This document shows positions 9,437 through 19,209 of a stretch of 47,936 bases of DNA, one piece after another. Position 1 is the stretch's first letter; every line of letters starts with the position of its first letter. The stretch comes from CAZEPJ01 sp964514105 (GTDB lineage Bacteria; Desulfobacterota; Desulfocorpusculales; Desulfocorpusculum). The stretch spans positions 1 through 47,936 of the forward strand of contig CAZEPJ010000034.1 of NCBI GenBank assembly GCA_964514105.1, given 5' to 3'. Below the pieces are notes generated by a model. The model had not been told where the DNA came from. It saw nothing but the letters and a program-made list of their open reading frames with translations, and made no database searches. The position numbers and the translations under genes are program-made.

Positions 9437-11362
9437 TCACTTGAACACCATGTAGCCCAGAACAAACAGGACGCCCACCACGATGGACAGGGCGTAGCTC
9501 TGGACGAAGCCCGTCTGGACCTGCCGCAAGCCGGCGGCCGCGCTCCCGGCCACCTGTGCCAGCCCGTTGATCATCCAGTCGATGATGCCGTCGTCCGCCA
9601 CATTCCACAGCCAGTTGGAGCACCGCACGATGGGTCGAACCGCGATGGCGTCGTAGAGTTCGTCCACCCAGTACTTGTTGAATACCAGCCGGTAAAGCCC
9701 GCCCAAGGCCTGGGCAGTCGTGCGGGGCAGCTCCGGGTCCTGCACGTAGAACTTCCTGGCCGCCACCCACCCCAGCAACGCGATGGCCAGGGAGATGGCC
9801 ATGAGCCCCAGTTCCAGGCCCACGGAATGGTGCGCACCGTGTTCATGCCCGCCGGCCAGGATCCCCGTCCCCTGGATCACGGGGGCCAAGAAGTCCCCGA
9901 TGGCGTTCCCGCCATGGATGATGGGGATGCCCACGAATCCGCCCACGATGGACAGGCCGGCCAGGATCACCAACGGCGTGGTCATGACCGGCGGCGACTC
10001 GTGCACGTGGCGGGCCACGTGGGGATCCATGCGCGACTCACCGTGAAAGGTCATGAAGACCGTCCGGAACATGTAGAACGAGGTCATCAGGGCGGCGGCC
10101 GCCCCGACGAACCAGAGGATCCAGTTGCCCTGCGTGGCCGCCTTGAACAGGATCTCGTCCTTGCTGAAGAACCCGGCGAAGGGGAAGATGCCCGCGATGG
10201 CCAGGGTGCCCACGAGATAGGTCCCGTAGGTGCGCGGCATGTGCCTGCGCAGGGAACCCATCTTGCGCATATCGAGCTCCCCCGCCAGGGCGTGCATCAC
10301 GCTTCCGGCCCCCATGAAGAGGAGGGCCTTGAAGAAGGCGTGTGTCATCAGGTGAAAGATCCCCGCGGCCCAGGCCCCTACCCCGCAAGCCAGGAACATG
10401 TACCCCAACTGGCTGATCGTCGAATACGCCAGAACGCGCTTGATATCGAACTGGGTCAATCCGATGGATGCTGCGAAGATGGCCGTGAGGGCCCCGATGA
10501 TGGCCACCACGTTCATGGAGATGGGCGCCATGGCGAACAGGACATTGCACCGCGCGACCATGTAAACCCCCGCGGTCACCATAGTGGCGGCGTGGATCAG
10601 GGCACTGACGGGGGTGGGACCCTCCATGGCGTCCGGGAGCCACGTGTACAGCGGGAGTTGGGCGCTTTTGCCCGTGGCCCCCACGAAGAGAAGCAGGGTG
10701 ATGGCCGTCACCACGGCCCCGCCCACGGCCAGCTCGGCTGGTGCCCGCTGGAAGACCTCTGTGTAACTCAGGGTACCGAAGCTGGTGAAGATGAGGAGCA
10801 TCCCCAGGATGAAGCCGAAGTCGCCGATCCGGTTGACCACGAAGGCCTTCTTGCCGGCGTCCGCTGCAGACTTCTTCTCGTAGTAGTACCCGATGAGCAG
10901 GTAGGAGCACAGACCCACCCCTTCCCAACCCACGAACATGAGCAGGAAGTTGCCCGCCGTCACGAGGATGAGCATGGCGAAGACGAAGAGGTTGAGATAG
11001 GTGAAGTAGCGAACGAAGCCGCGGTCCCCGTGCATGTACCCGACGGAATACACATGGATGATGCACCCCACCCCGGAGACCACCATCATCATGATGGCCG
11101 ATAAGGGGTCCACGAGGAATCCGATGGGCACGTGGAGGGCGCCGGAAAGGATCCAGGTGAAGACGGCCACATCCACGGACCTCTTTGCCGGAGGCAGCTG
11201 GAGTAGATCCAGAAAGATGAGGAAGGACACCACGAAGGCCAGGCCGATGGCCCCCGACGCGATCACCCCCGTCTGGTTGGGGCGCATGAACCGCCCCAAG
11301 AAACCGTGGATGAAGAACCCCGCCAAGGGGCACAGGGGAACGATCCACACATAATCGATCAT
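9437..11362 (-). CDS. nuoL: NADH-quinone oxidoreductase subunit L
   Basis: Distal antiporter-like subunit of complex I with the long lateral helix, 641 residues. Visible signatures are the Glu in FVGWEGVGLCSYLLIGYYYEK, LPLYTWLPDAMEGPTPVSALIHAATMV (given here as the ND5 family marker, about residues 220-247), and FPFAGFFSKDEIL. A histidine-rich segment near GGHEHGAHHS precedes the amphipathic lateral helix, and the C-terminus ends with a final anchor helix. ATG 11362 is preceded by GAGGAGGAGAG. A 195-base gap separates it from nuoK upstream, larger than elsewhere in the operon, with nothing recognisable in it. Confidence 0.96.
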   Translation of the reverse strand: MIDYVWIVPLCPLAGFFIHGFLGRFMRPNQTGVIASGAIGLAFVVSFLIFLDLLQLPPAKRSVDVAVFTWILSGALHVPIGFLVDPLSAIMMMVVSGVGCIIHVYSVGYMHGDRGFVRYFTYLNLFVFAMLILVTAGNFLLMFVGWEGVGLCSYLLIGYYYEKKSAADAGKKAFVVNRIGDFGFILGMLLIFTSFGTLSYTEVFQRAPAELAVGGAVVTAITLLLFVGATGKSAQLPLYTWLPDAMEGPTPVSALIHAATMVTAGVYMVARCNVLFAMAPISMNVVAIIGALTAIFAASIGLTQFDIKRVLAYSTISQLGYMFLACGVGAWAAGIFHLMTHAFFKALLFMGAGSVMHALAGELDMRKMGSLRRHMPRTYGTYLVGTLAIAGIFPFAGFFSKDEILFKAATQGNWILWFVGAAAALMTSFYMFRTVFMTFHGESRMDPHVARHVHESPPVMTTPLVILAGLSIVGGFVGIPIIHGGNAIGDFLAPVIQGTGILAGGHEHGAHHSVGLELGLMAISLAIALLGWVAARKFYVQDPELPRTTAQALGGLYRLVFNKYWVDELYDAIAVRPIVRCSNWLWNVADDGIIDWMINGLAQVAGSAAAGLRQVQTGFVQSYALSIVVGVLFVLGYMVFK

Positions 11363-11557
11363 GGGAAGCTCTCCTCCTCAGTTCACGCGCCGAACCCTTG
11401 CCGACCCCGCCAGCGGCGCCCGAGTGCCCCGGACCGCTGCGTCCTACCCATGGCTGGCTCGAGGCGCGTCACGGCAGGCGCCGGACCCCCAACCACAGGC
11501 ACATCCCAGGAGATGAAGGCCCTTGACGCCACGGTCTGTCAACCGCCTCATGCCTCC

Positions 11558-11860
11558 TCATCCCTTCAACAGGTTGATCTCGTCCACCCGGATGGTCTGA
11601 CGCTGGCGGAAGATCACCACGATGATCGCCAGGCCCACCGCCACCTCGGCCGCCGCCACGGTCATCACGAAGAACACGAAGATCTGCCCGTCCAGTGATT
11701 GAAGGTGACGGGACAGGGCGATAAAGGTCAGGTTCACGGCGTTGAGCATCAACTCGATGCACATGAAGATGACAATGGCGTTCCGCCTCACGAAGACCCC
11801 GATCACCCCGATGGTGAACAGGGCGGCAGACAGGATCAGGTAATGGGAAAGGGTGATCAT
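11558..11860 (-). CDS. nuoK: NADH-quinone oxidoreductase subunit K
   Basis: Small membrane subunit of complex I, 100 residues and three transmembrane helices, the normal length. The two buried glutamates of the family lie in FMCIELMLNAVNL and VAAAEVAVGLAIIV. ATG 11860 follows a GGAGAGG site. It lies 16 bases after nuoJ. Confidence 0.96.
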   Translation of the reverse strand: MITLSHYLILSAALFTIGVIGVFVRRNAIVIFMCIELMLNAVNLTFIALSRHLQSLDGQIFVFFVMTVAAAEVAVGLAIIVVIFRQRQTIRVDEINLLKG

Positions 11861-11876
11861 CTCCGACCTCTCCTCT

Positions 11877-12389
11877 CTAGATCTTCCTCATGGCGAAAAA
11901 GACAGCCCCCACGATGGCGGCGAGCAGCAGGATGGACGCCACCTCAAATGGGAAAAGATAGTCCGTGAACAGCAGCCGCGCCACCCAGACCGTGTTGCCC
12001 AGCTCCTGCACCTTCTCCGGGGGGAAGGCCCCCTTCACGGCCGGCAGGAGCTGCACCGCCCAGATCGGCGTCAGCAGCACGAAGGCCACCACCGCCAGGC
12101 TCCCGCCGAGCCACTTGCGAAGCCGATTTCCCTGCCCCTCGACGGCTTCCTCTTCCTCGAGGTTCAGGAGCATGATCACGAACAGAAACAGCACCATGAT
12201 GGCCCCCGCGTACACCAGCACCTGGATGACGGCCACGAACTCGGCCCCCAGCAGCAGGTACAGGGCCGCCAGGCAGAACAGGGTGAAGATCAGCGCCATG
12301 GCATTGTGCACCGGTCTGCGCTGGAAGACCACCAGCAGGGCCGAGATGAGTGCCAGGCCACCGAAGATATAGAAGAAGAGGGCTTCCAT
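11877..12389 (-). CDS. nuoJ: NADH-quinone oxidoreductase subunit J
   Basis: Membrane subunit of complex I, 170 residues with five predicted transmembrane helices. The third helix region VQVLVYAGAIMVLFLFVIML carries the family signature (here AVIQVLVYAGAIMVLFL, about 54-70). A charged loop EEEEAVEGQGNRLRKW separates helices 3 and 4. ATG 12389 has a GGGAGG site a little further away than usual. Lies 70 bases after nuoI. Confidence 0.95.
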   Translation of the reverse strand: MEALFFYIFGGLALISALLVVFQRRPVHNAMALIFTLFCLAALYLLLGAEFVAVIQVLVYAGAIMVLFLFVIMLLNLEEEEAVEGQGNRLRKWLGGSLAVVAFVLLTPIWAVQLLPAVKGAFPPEKVQELGNTVWVARLLFTDYLFPFEVASILLLAAIVGAVFFAMRKI

Positions 12390-12459
12390 GGGTCGTCGCG
12401 TCCTCCCTAGTCACTATCCCGCGTCCCGAGCGGGCGCAGGGTCACGTCGTCCCGTCGGC

Positions 12460-12873
12460 TCAGGCCCCCGGTTGGGGAGGCTTCAGAAGGGCTTCCTTGC
12501 CGAGCACCATCCCCGCACGGCCGTCCTCGGCCAACTCGTAATGCGTGGTCATGATGATGGCCTGGACCGGGCAGGCTTCCACGCAGAATCCGCAGAAAAT
12601 ACAACGCCCCAGATCGATCTCGTAGGACTGGGGGTATTGCCTCCCGTCCGAGTCGAAGGCCCCTGCGATGCGGATGCACTGGGCCGGGCAGACCGTGGCG
12701 CACAGCATGCAGGCAACGCATTTGGTCTTGCCGTCGTCCTGCGCCAGAAGCTGGTGCCGCCCCCGATACCGGGGATACGGATCCCATCTGACCTCCGGGT
12801 ATTCCTCGGTGACCGCCGGAGAGAAGAAGTATTTCAGGGTCAGGGCCAGTCCTTTGATCAGTGGCCGAATCAT
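12460..12873 (-). CDS. nuoI: NADH-quinone oxidoreductase subunit I (2x[4Fe-4S])
   Basis: Peripheral-arm ferredoxin subunit of complex I carrying clusters N6a and N6b. Two CxxCxxCxxxCP motifs are intact: Cys52-55-58-62 and Cys91-94-97-101 in the 137-residue product. The N-terminal MIRPLIKGLALTLKYFFSP is the amphipathic membrane-contact helix seen in this family. A GTG at 12891 is an alternative start, but ATG 12873 is preferred because GGAGGTGAGG sits at good spacing before it. Lies 31 bases after nuoH. Confidence 0.95.
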   Translation of the reverse strand: MIRPLIKGLALTLKYFFSPAVTEEYPEVRWDPYPRYRGRHQLLAQDDGKTKCVACMLCATVCPAQCIRIAGAFDSDGRQYPQSYEIDLGRCIFCGFCVEACPVQAIIMTTHYELAEDGRAGMVLGKEALLKPPQPGA

Positions 12874-12904
12874 CCTCGTCCTCACCTCCACGTCCGCTCG
12901 CCCA

Positions 12905-13939
12905 TCATCCCCTGGCGCTCAACCAGAAGCTGTAGAGCACGGCCGTAATCATGATGTTGACCAGCGCCACGGGCAGGAGCACTTTCCACCCGAAACTCAT
13001 GAGCTTGTCGTAGCGCCATCTGGGGTAGGTCCCACGGACCCACACGAAGAAGAAAAGCATGATGAAGACCTTGCCGGCAAACCACATGAAGGGTGGAAGG
13101 ACCGGGCCTTGCCATCCCCCCAGGAAGAGGGTGGTGATCATGGTGCTCAGCAGGATCAGATGTCCGTATTCCGCCAGGTAAAAGAGGCCGAATTTCATGG
13201 AACTGTACTCGGTCTGGTACCCGGCCACCAGTTCGTTCTCGCACTCGATGAAATCGAAGGGCGTCCTGCAGATCTCCGCGGAGCCCGCCACCAGGAAGAT
13301 CAGGAACCCCAGAGGCTGTCTGAAGCAGTTCCACTTCCAGAGGTAGTCCTGGTCTTCCACGATCTGCACCAGGCTCAGGCTTCCGGTCAGCATGAGCACG
13401 CCCACCACGCTCAACCCCAGTGCCAGCTCGTAGCTGATCATCTGGGCCGACGCCCGGGTGCCTCCCAGCAGGGAGTACTTGTTGTTGGAGGACCAGCCCG
13501 CCAGAACCACGCCGTAGACCGCGAGGGAGGAGATGGCGAAGATGAAGAGGACCCCGGTGTCGATGTCGGCCAACACACCGCGACCCAGGTCCCACATCGC
13601 CAGGGGTACCCCGAGAAACGTCCCCTCCGTCAGGCCCCGTCCGAACGGCACCACGGCGAAGGGCAGGAGGGCGCAGACCATCACGATGACGGGCGCCAGC
13701 AGGTACAGGAACCGATCGGCCCCCGCCACAGTGATCTCCTCCTTGAACAGGAGTTTGATGCCGTCGGCGGCCGGCTGCAGCAGCCCCCACGGCCCCACTC
13801 GGTTTGGACCCAGCCGGACCTGGAGAAAGGCCAGGACCTTACGCTCCATCAGGGTCATGTACGCGATGACCGTCATGATGACGCCCAGGGCCAGCAGGAC
13901 CTTCACGAGAACCAGCAAGATCGCCAACCAGTTGATCAT
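12905..13939 (-). CDS. nuoH: NADH-quinone oxidoreductase subunit H
   Basis: Quinone-channel membrane subunit of complex I, 344 residues with about eight helices. It contains the family hallmarks ERKVLAFLQVRLGPNRVGPWGLLQP (partial: ERKVLAFLQVRLGPNRVG, about 31-48), the acidic loop FDFIECENELVAGYQTEYS and the C-terminal region ending in SFWLSARG. ATG 13939 follows GGAGAGGGAGACGAG. The frame is open a further 23 codons upstream without homology. About 100 bases after nuoG. Confidence 0.96.
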   Translation of the reverse strand: MINWLAILLVLVKVLLALGVIMTVIAYMTLMERKVLAFLQVRLGPNRVGPWGLLQPAADGIKLLFKEEITVAGADRFLYLLAPVIVMVCALLPFAVVPFGRGLTEGTFLGVPLAMWDLGRGVLADIDTGVLFIFAISSLAVYGVVLAGWSSNNKYSLLGGTRASAQMISYELALGLSVVGVLMLTGSLSLVQIVEDQDYLWKWNCFRQPLGFLIFLVAGSAEICRTPFDFIECENELVAGYQTEYSSMKFGLFYLAEYGHLILLSTMITTLFLGGWQGPVLPPFMWFAGKVFIMLFFFVWVRGTYPRWRYDKLMSFGWKVLLPVALVNIMITAVLYSFWLSARG

Positions 13940-14039
13940 CTCGTCTCCCTCTCCATGTTCCCCTCCGGCGCGGCGCTGACCGCCCCGACTGTCCGGCCCG
14001 GAGGGCAAAGCGAAAACGCCCGCCCCACCGCCACCCGAT

Positions 14040-16691
14040 TCACGCCTTCTCCACGCGAACCCGGACGATGGGCTCTCCCCAGCCCAGAAGCTGATTCAAC
14101 GGCTGGGCCGGGAAGTGATGCGGCACCTGGACAACGCCCCGGGGTCCGCGATGCCGGATCTCCACCGGCCCGTGCAGTTGGCCGCGCCCCGAGACCACCC
14201 GGACGCGGTCCCCTTCCCTGAGTCCTGCCTCCCGCGCATCTTCCGCATGCATCAGGACGGAGGCCTCGGGACACCGCTCCATGAGCGTGGGGCTCCACGT
14301 GGAGAAGCTCCCCGAGTGGAACCAGCGGGTCTGGGGGTGAAGGACGAAGGGATAGCCACCTTCTCCCGCGCCGCCATCCCAGGCCGGCGCCGGGCCCAGG
14401 GTCATCTGAACTTTGCCGTGGGGAAACCCGTCTTGGTACAGCCGATCGCTGCCCGCCGCCCCGCCCTCATCGCCAAGGGGCCAGGCCAGGCCCCCTTTGG
14501 GTATCCCGTCCCAATGGATCCCTCGGTACAGGGGCACGGTGCGGCCGATCTCCCCCAGCACGTCCGCCGCATTCCCATAGGGGAACGGCCTGTTCATGGC
14601 CTGGGCCAGTGCCGAGAAGACCTCCAGGTCGGTCCTAACGCCGTCAACGGGCTTGAGGGCCCGGCGCACCTTCTGGATGCGCCGATCCACGCTGGTGAAG
14701 GTCCCCTCCTTCTCGGCGAAGGAGGCCGCCGGGAACACCACGTGGGCCATCCTGGCCGTCTCCGAGAGAAAGAGGTCCTGAACGACCAGGAAGGACACCT
14801 TGGCCAGGGACTCGGCGACCCAGGCCCGGTCCGGATAAGTGACCATGGGATTCTCGGCCACGACGTAGAGTCCCCGGATGGTTCCCGCCCGGCAACCCTC
14901 CAGGATGCCTCTGGCATCGAGGCCAGCCCGGGCGGGGAGCTTGCCCCCCCACGCCTCCTCCCACAGAGAACGGGTCTGGGGATCGTCCAGGGGCGCGTAC
15001 CCGGGAAGAAAGCCGGGAGTCAAACCCATGTCCAGGGCACCCTGGCTGTTGGCCTTCTCGCCGTAGATATGCAGGCCGCACCCCTTCCTGCCCAGCTTGC
15101 CGGTGAGGAGGGCCAAACAGGCCGCCGCGCGGGCCACATCGGCGGGATCCCCCACCGAGAGGGTCTCCAGCCCCATGAGGATACAGGCGCCCTTGGCCCT
15201 GGAGAAAGCCGCGGCAACGGCCCGGATCTGGGCCGCTGTGGCCCCCGTGGCCTGGGCCACCTGGGAGAGATCCAGGGCGGCCACGGCCGACTGGAGGGGA
15301 GCGACCCCCTGGGTGTGGGCTTCCACGAAGGCCTGGTCCCACAGACCCTCATCCAGGACAGCCCGGATCATCCCCCGCAGGAACAGCCCCTCGGTCCCTG
15401 GTCGAACAAAGATCGCCTCGGCCCCCACCACGTCGCACAGCGACGTGTGCACATGGTCCACCACGAAGAGGCCGGCCTTTCTCCTGCCCGTGGCCAGGAT
15501 CACCTCGTTCTTGGCCACGGGATGAGTCTCTTTGAAGTTGCCGCCCACGGCCAGGATCACGTCCGCGTCCCGGATCTCCCGGATGCCGTTGGTGGCGGCC
15601 GCGTATCCCAACAGCGGCCCAAGCCCCTCCGCCAGCGCCCGGTACGCCAGTCCGGCGCCGTGGTCCACGTTGGGAGTCCCCAGCACCGATCGGGCCAGAC
15701 GCTGGAGGGCGTAGCCCTCCTCGTTGGTCAGCCGGGCCGACCCCAGGACCGCCAGGGCCTCCCCCCCGCTCTCACCCGCGGCGGTCCGCCACCACTGGGC
15801 CACGCGCTGGATGGCCGCCTCCCACGTGGTGTCCACCAGCCGGTCTCCCTCGCGGACCAGGGGGCGCGTGAGCCGTTGGTCGCTGTGGAGATAGGTCCAT
15901 CCGTACCGCCCCTTGACGCAGAGATTCCCCTCGTTGCCCCCCAGCTCGTAGCGGGAGGAGACCTGCGTGGTCCGGCCGTCCTTGGTCTCCAGGACCAAGG
16001 CGCAGCCCAGGCCGCAGAAGGCGCAGGTGGTCTCGGTCCGGTCCACCTCCCAGGAGGCCGGCATGGACGACCCGAGGGGCTTGTTCACGAGAGCGCCCAC
16101 GGGGCATGCCGACACGCACTGGCCGCAGAACTCACAGTTCAGAGGCCGACCGAAGTCCGTGCTGATCTCCGCCCGGATCCCCCGGTTCACGAAGCTCAGC
16201 TCGTTGACCCCCTGCACCTCGTTGCACACCCGCACGCAGCAGCCGCACAGGATGCACCGGTTCATGTCCCGCTTGATCAGCGGAGAGCTCCGGTCCACGG
16301 TGGCATCGGGCGCCTCCCGGGGGATGGACAGCTCCTCGACGCCGTACTCGAAGACCAGATTCTGCAGCTCGCAGTTGCCACGCCGCTCGCAAACCGGGCA
16401 GTCCAAGGGGTGGTGCCGCAGGATGAGCTCCAGTTGCAGCTTGCGCGCCTCCACCACGTTGGGCGTGTTGGTCAGGATCTCCATCCCGTTGCGGGCGGGG
16501 TTGAAGCAGGCCGGGGTCAGCCCCCGCCTCCCCTTCTGCTCGACCACGCACATGCGGCACGCGCCGAACGGGATGAGCCGTTTGTCGTGGCACAGCGTGG
16601 GGATGCGCACCCCGGCCTTCTCGGCGGCCTCCAGGATGGTGGCCCCCCGCTCCACCGTCACCTCGATCCCATCGATGGTCAGTGTGATCAT
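14040..16691 (-). CDS. nuoG: NADH-quinone oxidoreductase subunit G, FdhA-like
   Basis: Iron-sulfur subunit of the NADH module, 883 residues. In order: [2Fe-2S] ligands Cys34, 45, 48, 62; the His-Cys3 cluster (His94, Cys98, 101, 107); two [4Fe-4S] motifs at Cys146-149-152-156 and Cys186-189-192-196; the fourth Cys set 223, 226, 230, 258 (N7 type); then a full molybdopterin-oxidoreductase fold with a C-terminal dinucleotide-binding-like domain. Where formate dehydrogenases have the catalytic Sec/Cys-His pair after VDHxAR, this protein reads VDHGAGLAYRAL, so formate chemistry is not expected. ATG 16691 is chosen over an upstream in-frame ATG by homology. Lies 35 bases after nuoF. Confidence 0.94.
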   Translation of the reverse strand: MITLTIDGIEVTVERGATILEAAEKAGVRIPTLCHDKRLIPFGACRMCVVEQKGRRGLTPACFNPARNGMEILTNTPNVVEARKLQLELILRHHPLDCPVCERRGNCELQNLVFEYGVEELSIPREAPDATVDRSSPLIKRDMNRCILCGCCVRVCNEVQGVNELSFVNRGIRAEISTDFGRPLNCEFCGQCVSACPVGALVNKPLGSSMPASWEVDRTETTCAFCGLGCALVLETKDGRTTQVSSRYELGGNEGNLCVKGRYGWTYLHSDQRLTRPLVREGDRLVDTTWEAAIQRVAQWWRTAAGESGGEALAVLGSARLTNEEGYALQRLARSVLGTPNVDHGAGLAYRALAEGLGPLLGYAAATNGIREIRDADVILAVGGNFKETHPVAKNEVILATGRRKAGLFVVDHVHTSLCDVVGAEAIFVRPGTEGLFLRGMIRAVLDEGLWDQAFVEAHTQGVAPLQSAVAALDLSQVAQATGATAAQIRAVAAAFSRAKGACILMGLETLSVGDPADVARAAACLALLTGKLGRKGCGLHIYGEKANSQGALDMGLTPGFLPGYAPLDDPQTRSLWEEAWGGKLPARAGLDARGILEGCRAGTIRGLYVVAENPMVTYPDRAWVAESLAKVSFLVVQDLFLSETARMAHVVFPAASFAEKEGTFTSVDRRIQKVRRALKPVDGVRTDLEVFSALAQAMNRPFPYGNAADVLGEIGRTVPLYRGIHWDGIPKGGLAWPLGDEGGAAGSDRLYQDGFPHGKVQMTLGPAPAWDGGAGEGGYPFVLHPQTRWFHSGSFSTWSPTLMERCPEASVLMHAEDAREAGLREGDRVRVVSGRGQLHGPVEIRHRGPRGVVQVPHHFPAQPLNQLLGWGEPIVRVRVEKA

Positions 16692-16726
16692 AGATCCTGT
16701 TCCCTCTGGGCGATCTGTCCCATCCC

Positions 16727-18514
16727 TCAATCAATGGCGTCAAACGGACAGTTGGTGATGCAGGTCTTGCACTTGGTGCACTTTTCGAGGTCGATGCGGG
16801 CCACCTCCTTCTTCTTCCATTCGATGGCCTGCACCGGACAGTTGCGGAAGCAGATGCCGCACTTCTTGCACTTGTCGGGATCCACCCGAAAAAGGAGCAG
16901 CTCCACGCACACCTTGGCGGGGCATCGCTTCTCCCGGATATGCGCATCGTATTCATCGCGGAAGTAGCGGATGGTGGAGAGGACCGGATTGGGAGCCGAC
17001 TGCCCCAGGCCGCAGTGGGAGGTCGACTTGATGAGCCTCCCCATCTTCTCCAGGGCCTCCACGTCCCCCTCCTTGCCCCGGCCCTCCACCAAGTCGGTCA
17101 TGGAGTCGTACATGACCTTCAGCCCCTCGCGGCACGGGATGCACTTGCCACAGGACTCGTCCACCGAGAAGGCCGTGAAGAACCGGGCTGTGTCCACCAT
17201 GCAGGTGCGGTCGTCCATGATGACCACACCGCCCGAACCCATCATGGCCCCGATCTCGGTGAGGGAATCGTAGTCGATCTCCACGTCCAGCAACTGCGCC
17301 GGGACACACCCCCCCGACGGCCCCCCCATCTGGGCCGCCTTGAACTGCCGCTTCTTGGGAATGCCCCCCCCGATGTCGAAGACCAGCGTACGGAGCGAGG
17401 TGCCCATGGGGACCTCCACCAGGCCAACGTTGGCGATGGCCCCGGTAAGGGCGAAGACCTTGGTCCCCTTGCTCCCCTCGGTGCCGATGCCCGCGAACCA
17501 GGCCCCCCCGTTGACGATGATGGGCGGCACGTTGGCATAGGTCTCCACGTTGTTGAGGTTCGTGGGCTGCCCCCAGAGGCCGGACTCGGCGGACCGGGGT
17601 GGCTTGATGCGGGGCATGCCGCGCTTTCCCTCCAGGGAATACATGAGGGCCGTGGACTCGCCGCACACAAAGGCCCCTGCCCCGGGGTAGATTTCGATGT
17701 CGAAGCTGAATCCGGTGTCCAGGATGTTCTCGCCCAGCAGCCCGTACTCCCTCGCCTTGTCGATGGCGATGAGCAGGCGCTTGATGGCCAGGGGGTACTC
17801 GGCCCTCACGTAGACGTAGCCCTTCTCGGCCCCGATGGCATAGGCGGAGATGGCCATCCCCTCCAGGACCGAATGTGGATCCCCCTCCATGATGGAGCGG
17901 TCCATGAAGGCGCCGGGATCCCCCTCGTCCCCGTTGCAGATGGTGTACTTGGGAAACCGATCGTACTTGCGGCACTCCTCCCACTTGAGCCCCGTGGGGA
18001 AGCCCGCCCCCCCCCGCCCCCTCAGCCCCGAGACCTTGACCTCCTCGATGACCTGCTCGGGCGTCATGCCGGTGAGGACCTTCACCAGGCCCTGATAGCC
18101 GTCCCGGGCGATGTACTCGTCGATGTTCTCTGCGTCTATGAGCCCACGGTTTCGCAGGGCGATGAGCCGCTGCAGACCGAAGAAGCCGATGTCCTTGAGC
18201 AACGGAATCTTTTCCTTGTCCAACGGCTCTTCGAACAGCAATTCCTTGACGGGCCGCCCCTTGATGCAGTGCTCTTCCACGATGCGCGGCGCGTGCTCGG
18301 GCCTCAGCTTGTTGTAAAAGATCCCATCGGGAAAGACGGTCATGATGGGGCCCATGGCGCAGAAGCCGTTGCACCCGGTGATCACCACCTGGATCTCCTC
18401 CTGCAGCCCCCGTCTGACCAGCTCCTCCTCCATGGCCTGCTTCACCGCAGGGGTCCCGCTGGCGATGCATCCCGTGCCGCCGCAAAGCATCATGTGCATG
18501 CGATAGGTCTTCAA
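16727..18514 (-). CDS. nuoF: NADH-quinone oxidoreductase subunit F, HydB/HndC-type
   Basis: FMN- and NADH-binding subunit, 595 residues, about 170 longer than classical NuoF. It has an N-terminal thioredoxin-like [2Fe-2S] domain (Cys11, 16, 48, 52), the NADH/FMN domain (GRGGAGFPTGLKW at 166-178, the CNGDEGDPGAF region at 193-203), an SLBB region, the N3 cluster ligands Cys455, 458, 461 and 501, and a C-terminal two-cluster ferredoxin (Cys549-552-555-559 and 579-582-585-589). This order is that of HydB/HndC of electron-bifurcating or NADP-reducing [FeFe]-hydrogenases, here placed in a complex I operon. Confidence 0.94.
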   Translation of the reverse strand: MKTYRMHMMLCGGTGCIASGTPAVKQAMEEELVRRGLQEEIQVVITGCNGFCAMGPIMTVFPDGIFYNKLRPEHAPRIVEEHCIKGRPVKELLFEEPLDKEKIPLLKDIGFFGLQRLIALRNRGLIDAENIDEYIARDGYQGLVKVLTGMTPEQVIEEVKVSGLRGRGGAGFPTGLKWEECRKYDRFPKYTICNGDEGDPGAFMDRSIMEGDPHSVLEGMAISAYAIGAEKGYVYVRAEYPLAIKRLLIAIDKAREYGLLGENILDTGFSFDIEIYPGAGAFVCGESTALMYSLEGKRGMPRIKPPRSAESGLWGQPTNLNNVETYANVPPIIVNGGAWFAGIGTEGSKGTKVFALTGAIANVGLVEVPMGTSLRTLVFDIGGGIPKKRQFKAAQMGGPSGGCVPAQLLDVEIDYDSLTEIGAMMGSGGVVIMDDRTCMVDTARFFTAFSVDESCGKCIPCREGLKVMYDSMTDLVEGRGKEGDVEALEKMGRLIKSTSHCGLGQSAPNPVLSTIRYFRDEYDAHIREKRCPAKVCVELLLFRVDPDKCKKCGICFRNCPVQAIEWKKKEVARIDLEKCTKCKTCITNCPFDAID

Positions 18515-18684
18515 GCCTCCAACCTCCTTCAGATCTCAGGCCCTGCCCGCCTCAATCCCCGCCCTCGACCTCTCGAACCGGCCTCCCGCCGCCCCGACGC
18601 ACGCCTCACGCCGCGGCCCACGCGCAACGAAACACCGCAGGCAACTCCACCCCGGGGTGCACCCGAGCGACCCCGCCCGTCTCC

Positions 18685-19071
18685 TCATCCCGGCGTCAAC
18701 TCGCTTCCCCGGCCCAGCGCCAGATCCTCGATCACCTGCCCGCCCTGGACATGATCCCGAAAAATCCTCCGGGCCTTGTCCCCGTCCAGGTCCACGTACT
18801 TGACGGGCGCCTTGCCCAGGATCTCCACCGTGGCCATGGGCTCTCGGTTGCACAGCCCCGCGCACCCCGACTGGGTCACGACCACGTCCAGGGCGTTGGC
18901 CTGGGCCACCGCATCCAGGAACGCCTCCAGGACCTTTCGGGCCCCGGCCGCGATACCGCATGTCCCCATATGCACCGTGACCTTGGCCCGATGCTCCCCC
19001 TCCCGGAGGCTCATGCGGGACATCTCCCGCTCCTTGATCTTCTTGAGATCGTCGATGCTGATCTTTGCCAC
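18685..19071 (-). CDS. HndB-like thioredoxin-fold [2Fe-2S] protein
   Basis: A 128-residue protein with an N-terminal charged helix (IDDLKKIKEREMSRMSL) and a thioredoxin-like ferredoxin domain: HMGTCGIAAGARKVL (Cys38) and QSGCAGLCNREP (Cys70, Cys74). This matches HndB of NADP-reducing hydrogenase operons, which also shows TCGIAAGA. Such subunits are not part of canonical complex I. It sits between nuoE (137-base gap) and nuoF (170-base gap), so it is probably an extra electron-transfer subunit of the NADH module. The symbol is left empty because no hydrogenase is seen here. Confidence 0.88.
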   Translation of the reverse strand: MAKISIDDLKKIKEREMSRMSLREGEHRAKVTVHMGTCGIAAGARKVLEAFLDAVAQANALDVVVTQSGCAGLCNREPMATVEILGKAPVKYVDLDGDKARRIFRDHVQGGQVIEDLALGRGSELTPG

Positions 19072-19209
19072 GGGATCACCTTCCTGCGCAACTGAGGTTG
19101 ACTACCGTCCCAACCCCTCCGGGTGGGACTTCGGGGGGCGACCTCGCGCCCCGCCCCCAGACCTCCCGATCTGCCCCCCCTTGGAACGGGCTTGCCGGCT
19201 CGCAGCCCG

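Noticed and set aside
14115..16967. Long plus-strand frame opposite nuoG
   Set aside because: Composition without hydrophobic core and complete overlap with a gene having many conserved cysteine motifs; a shadow of nuoG.
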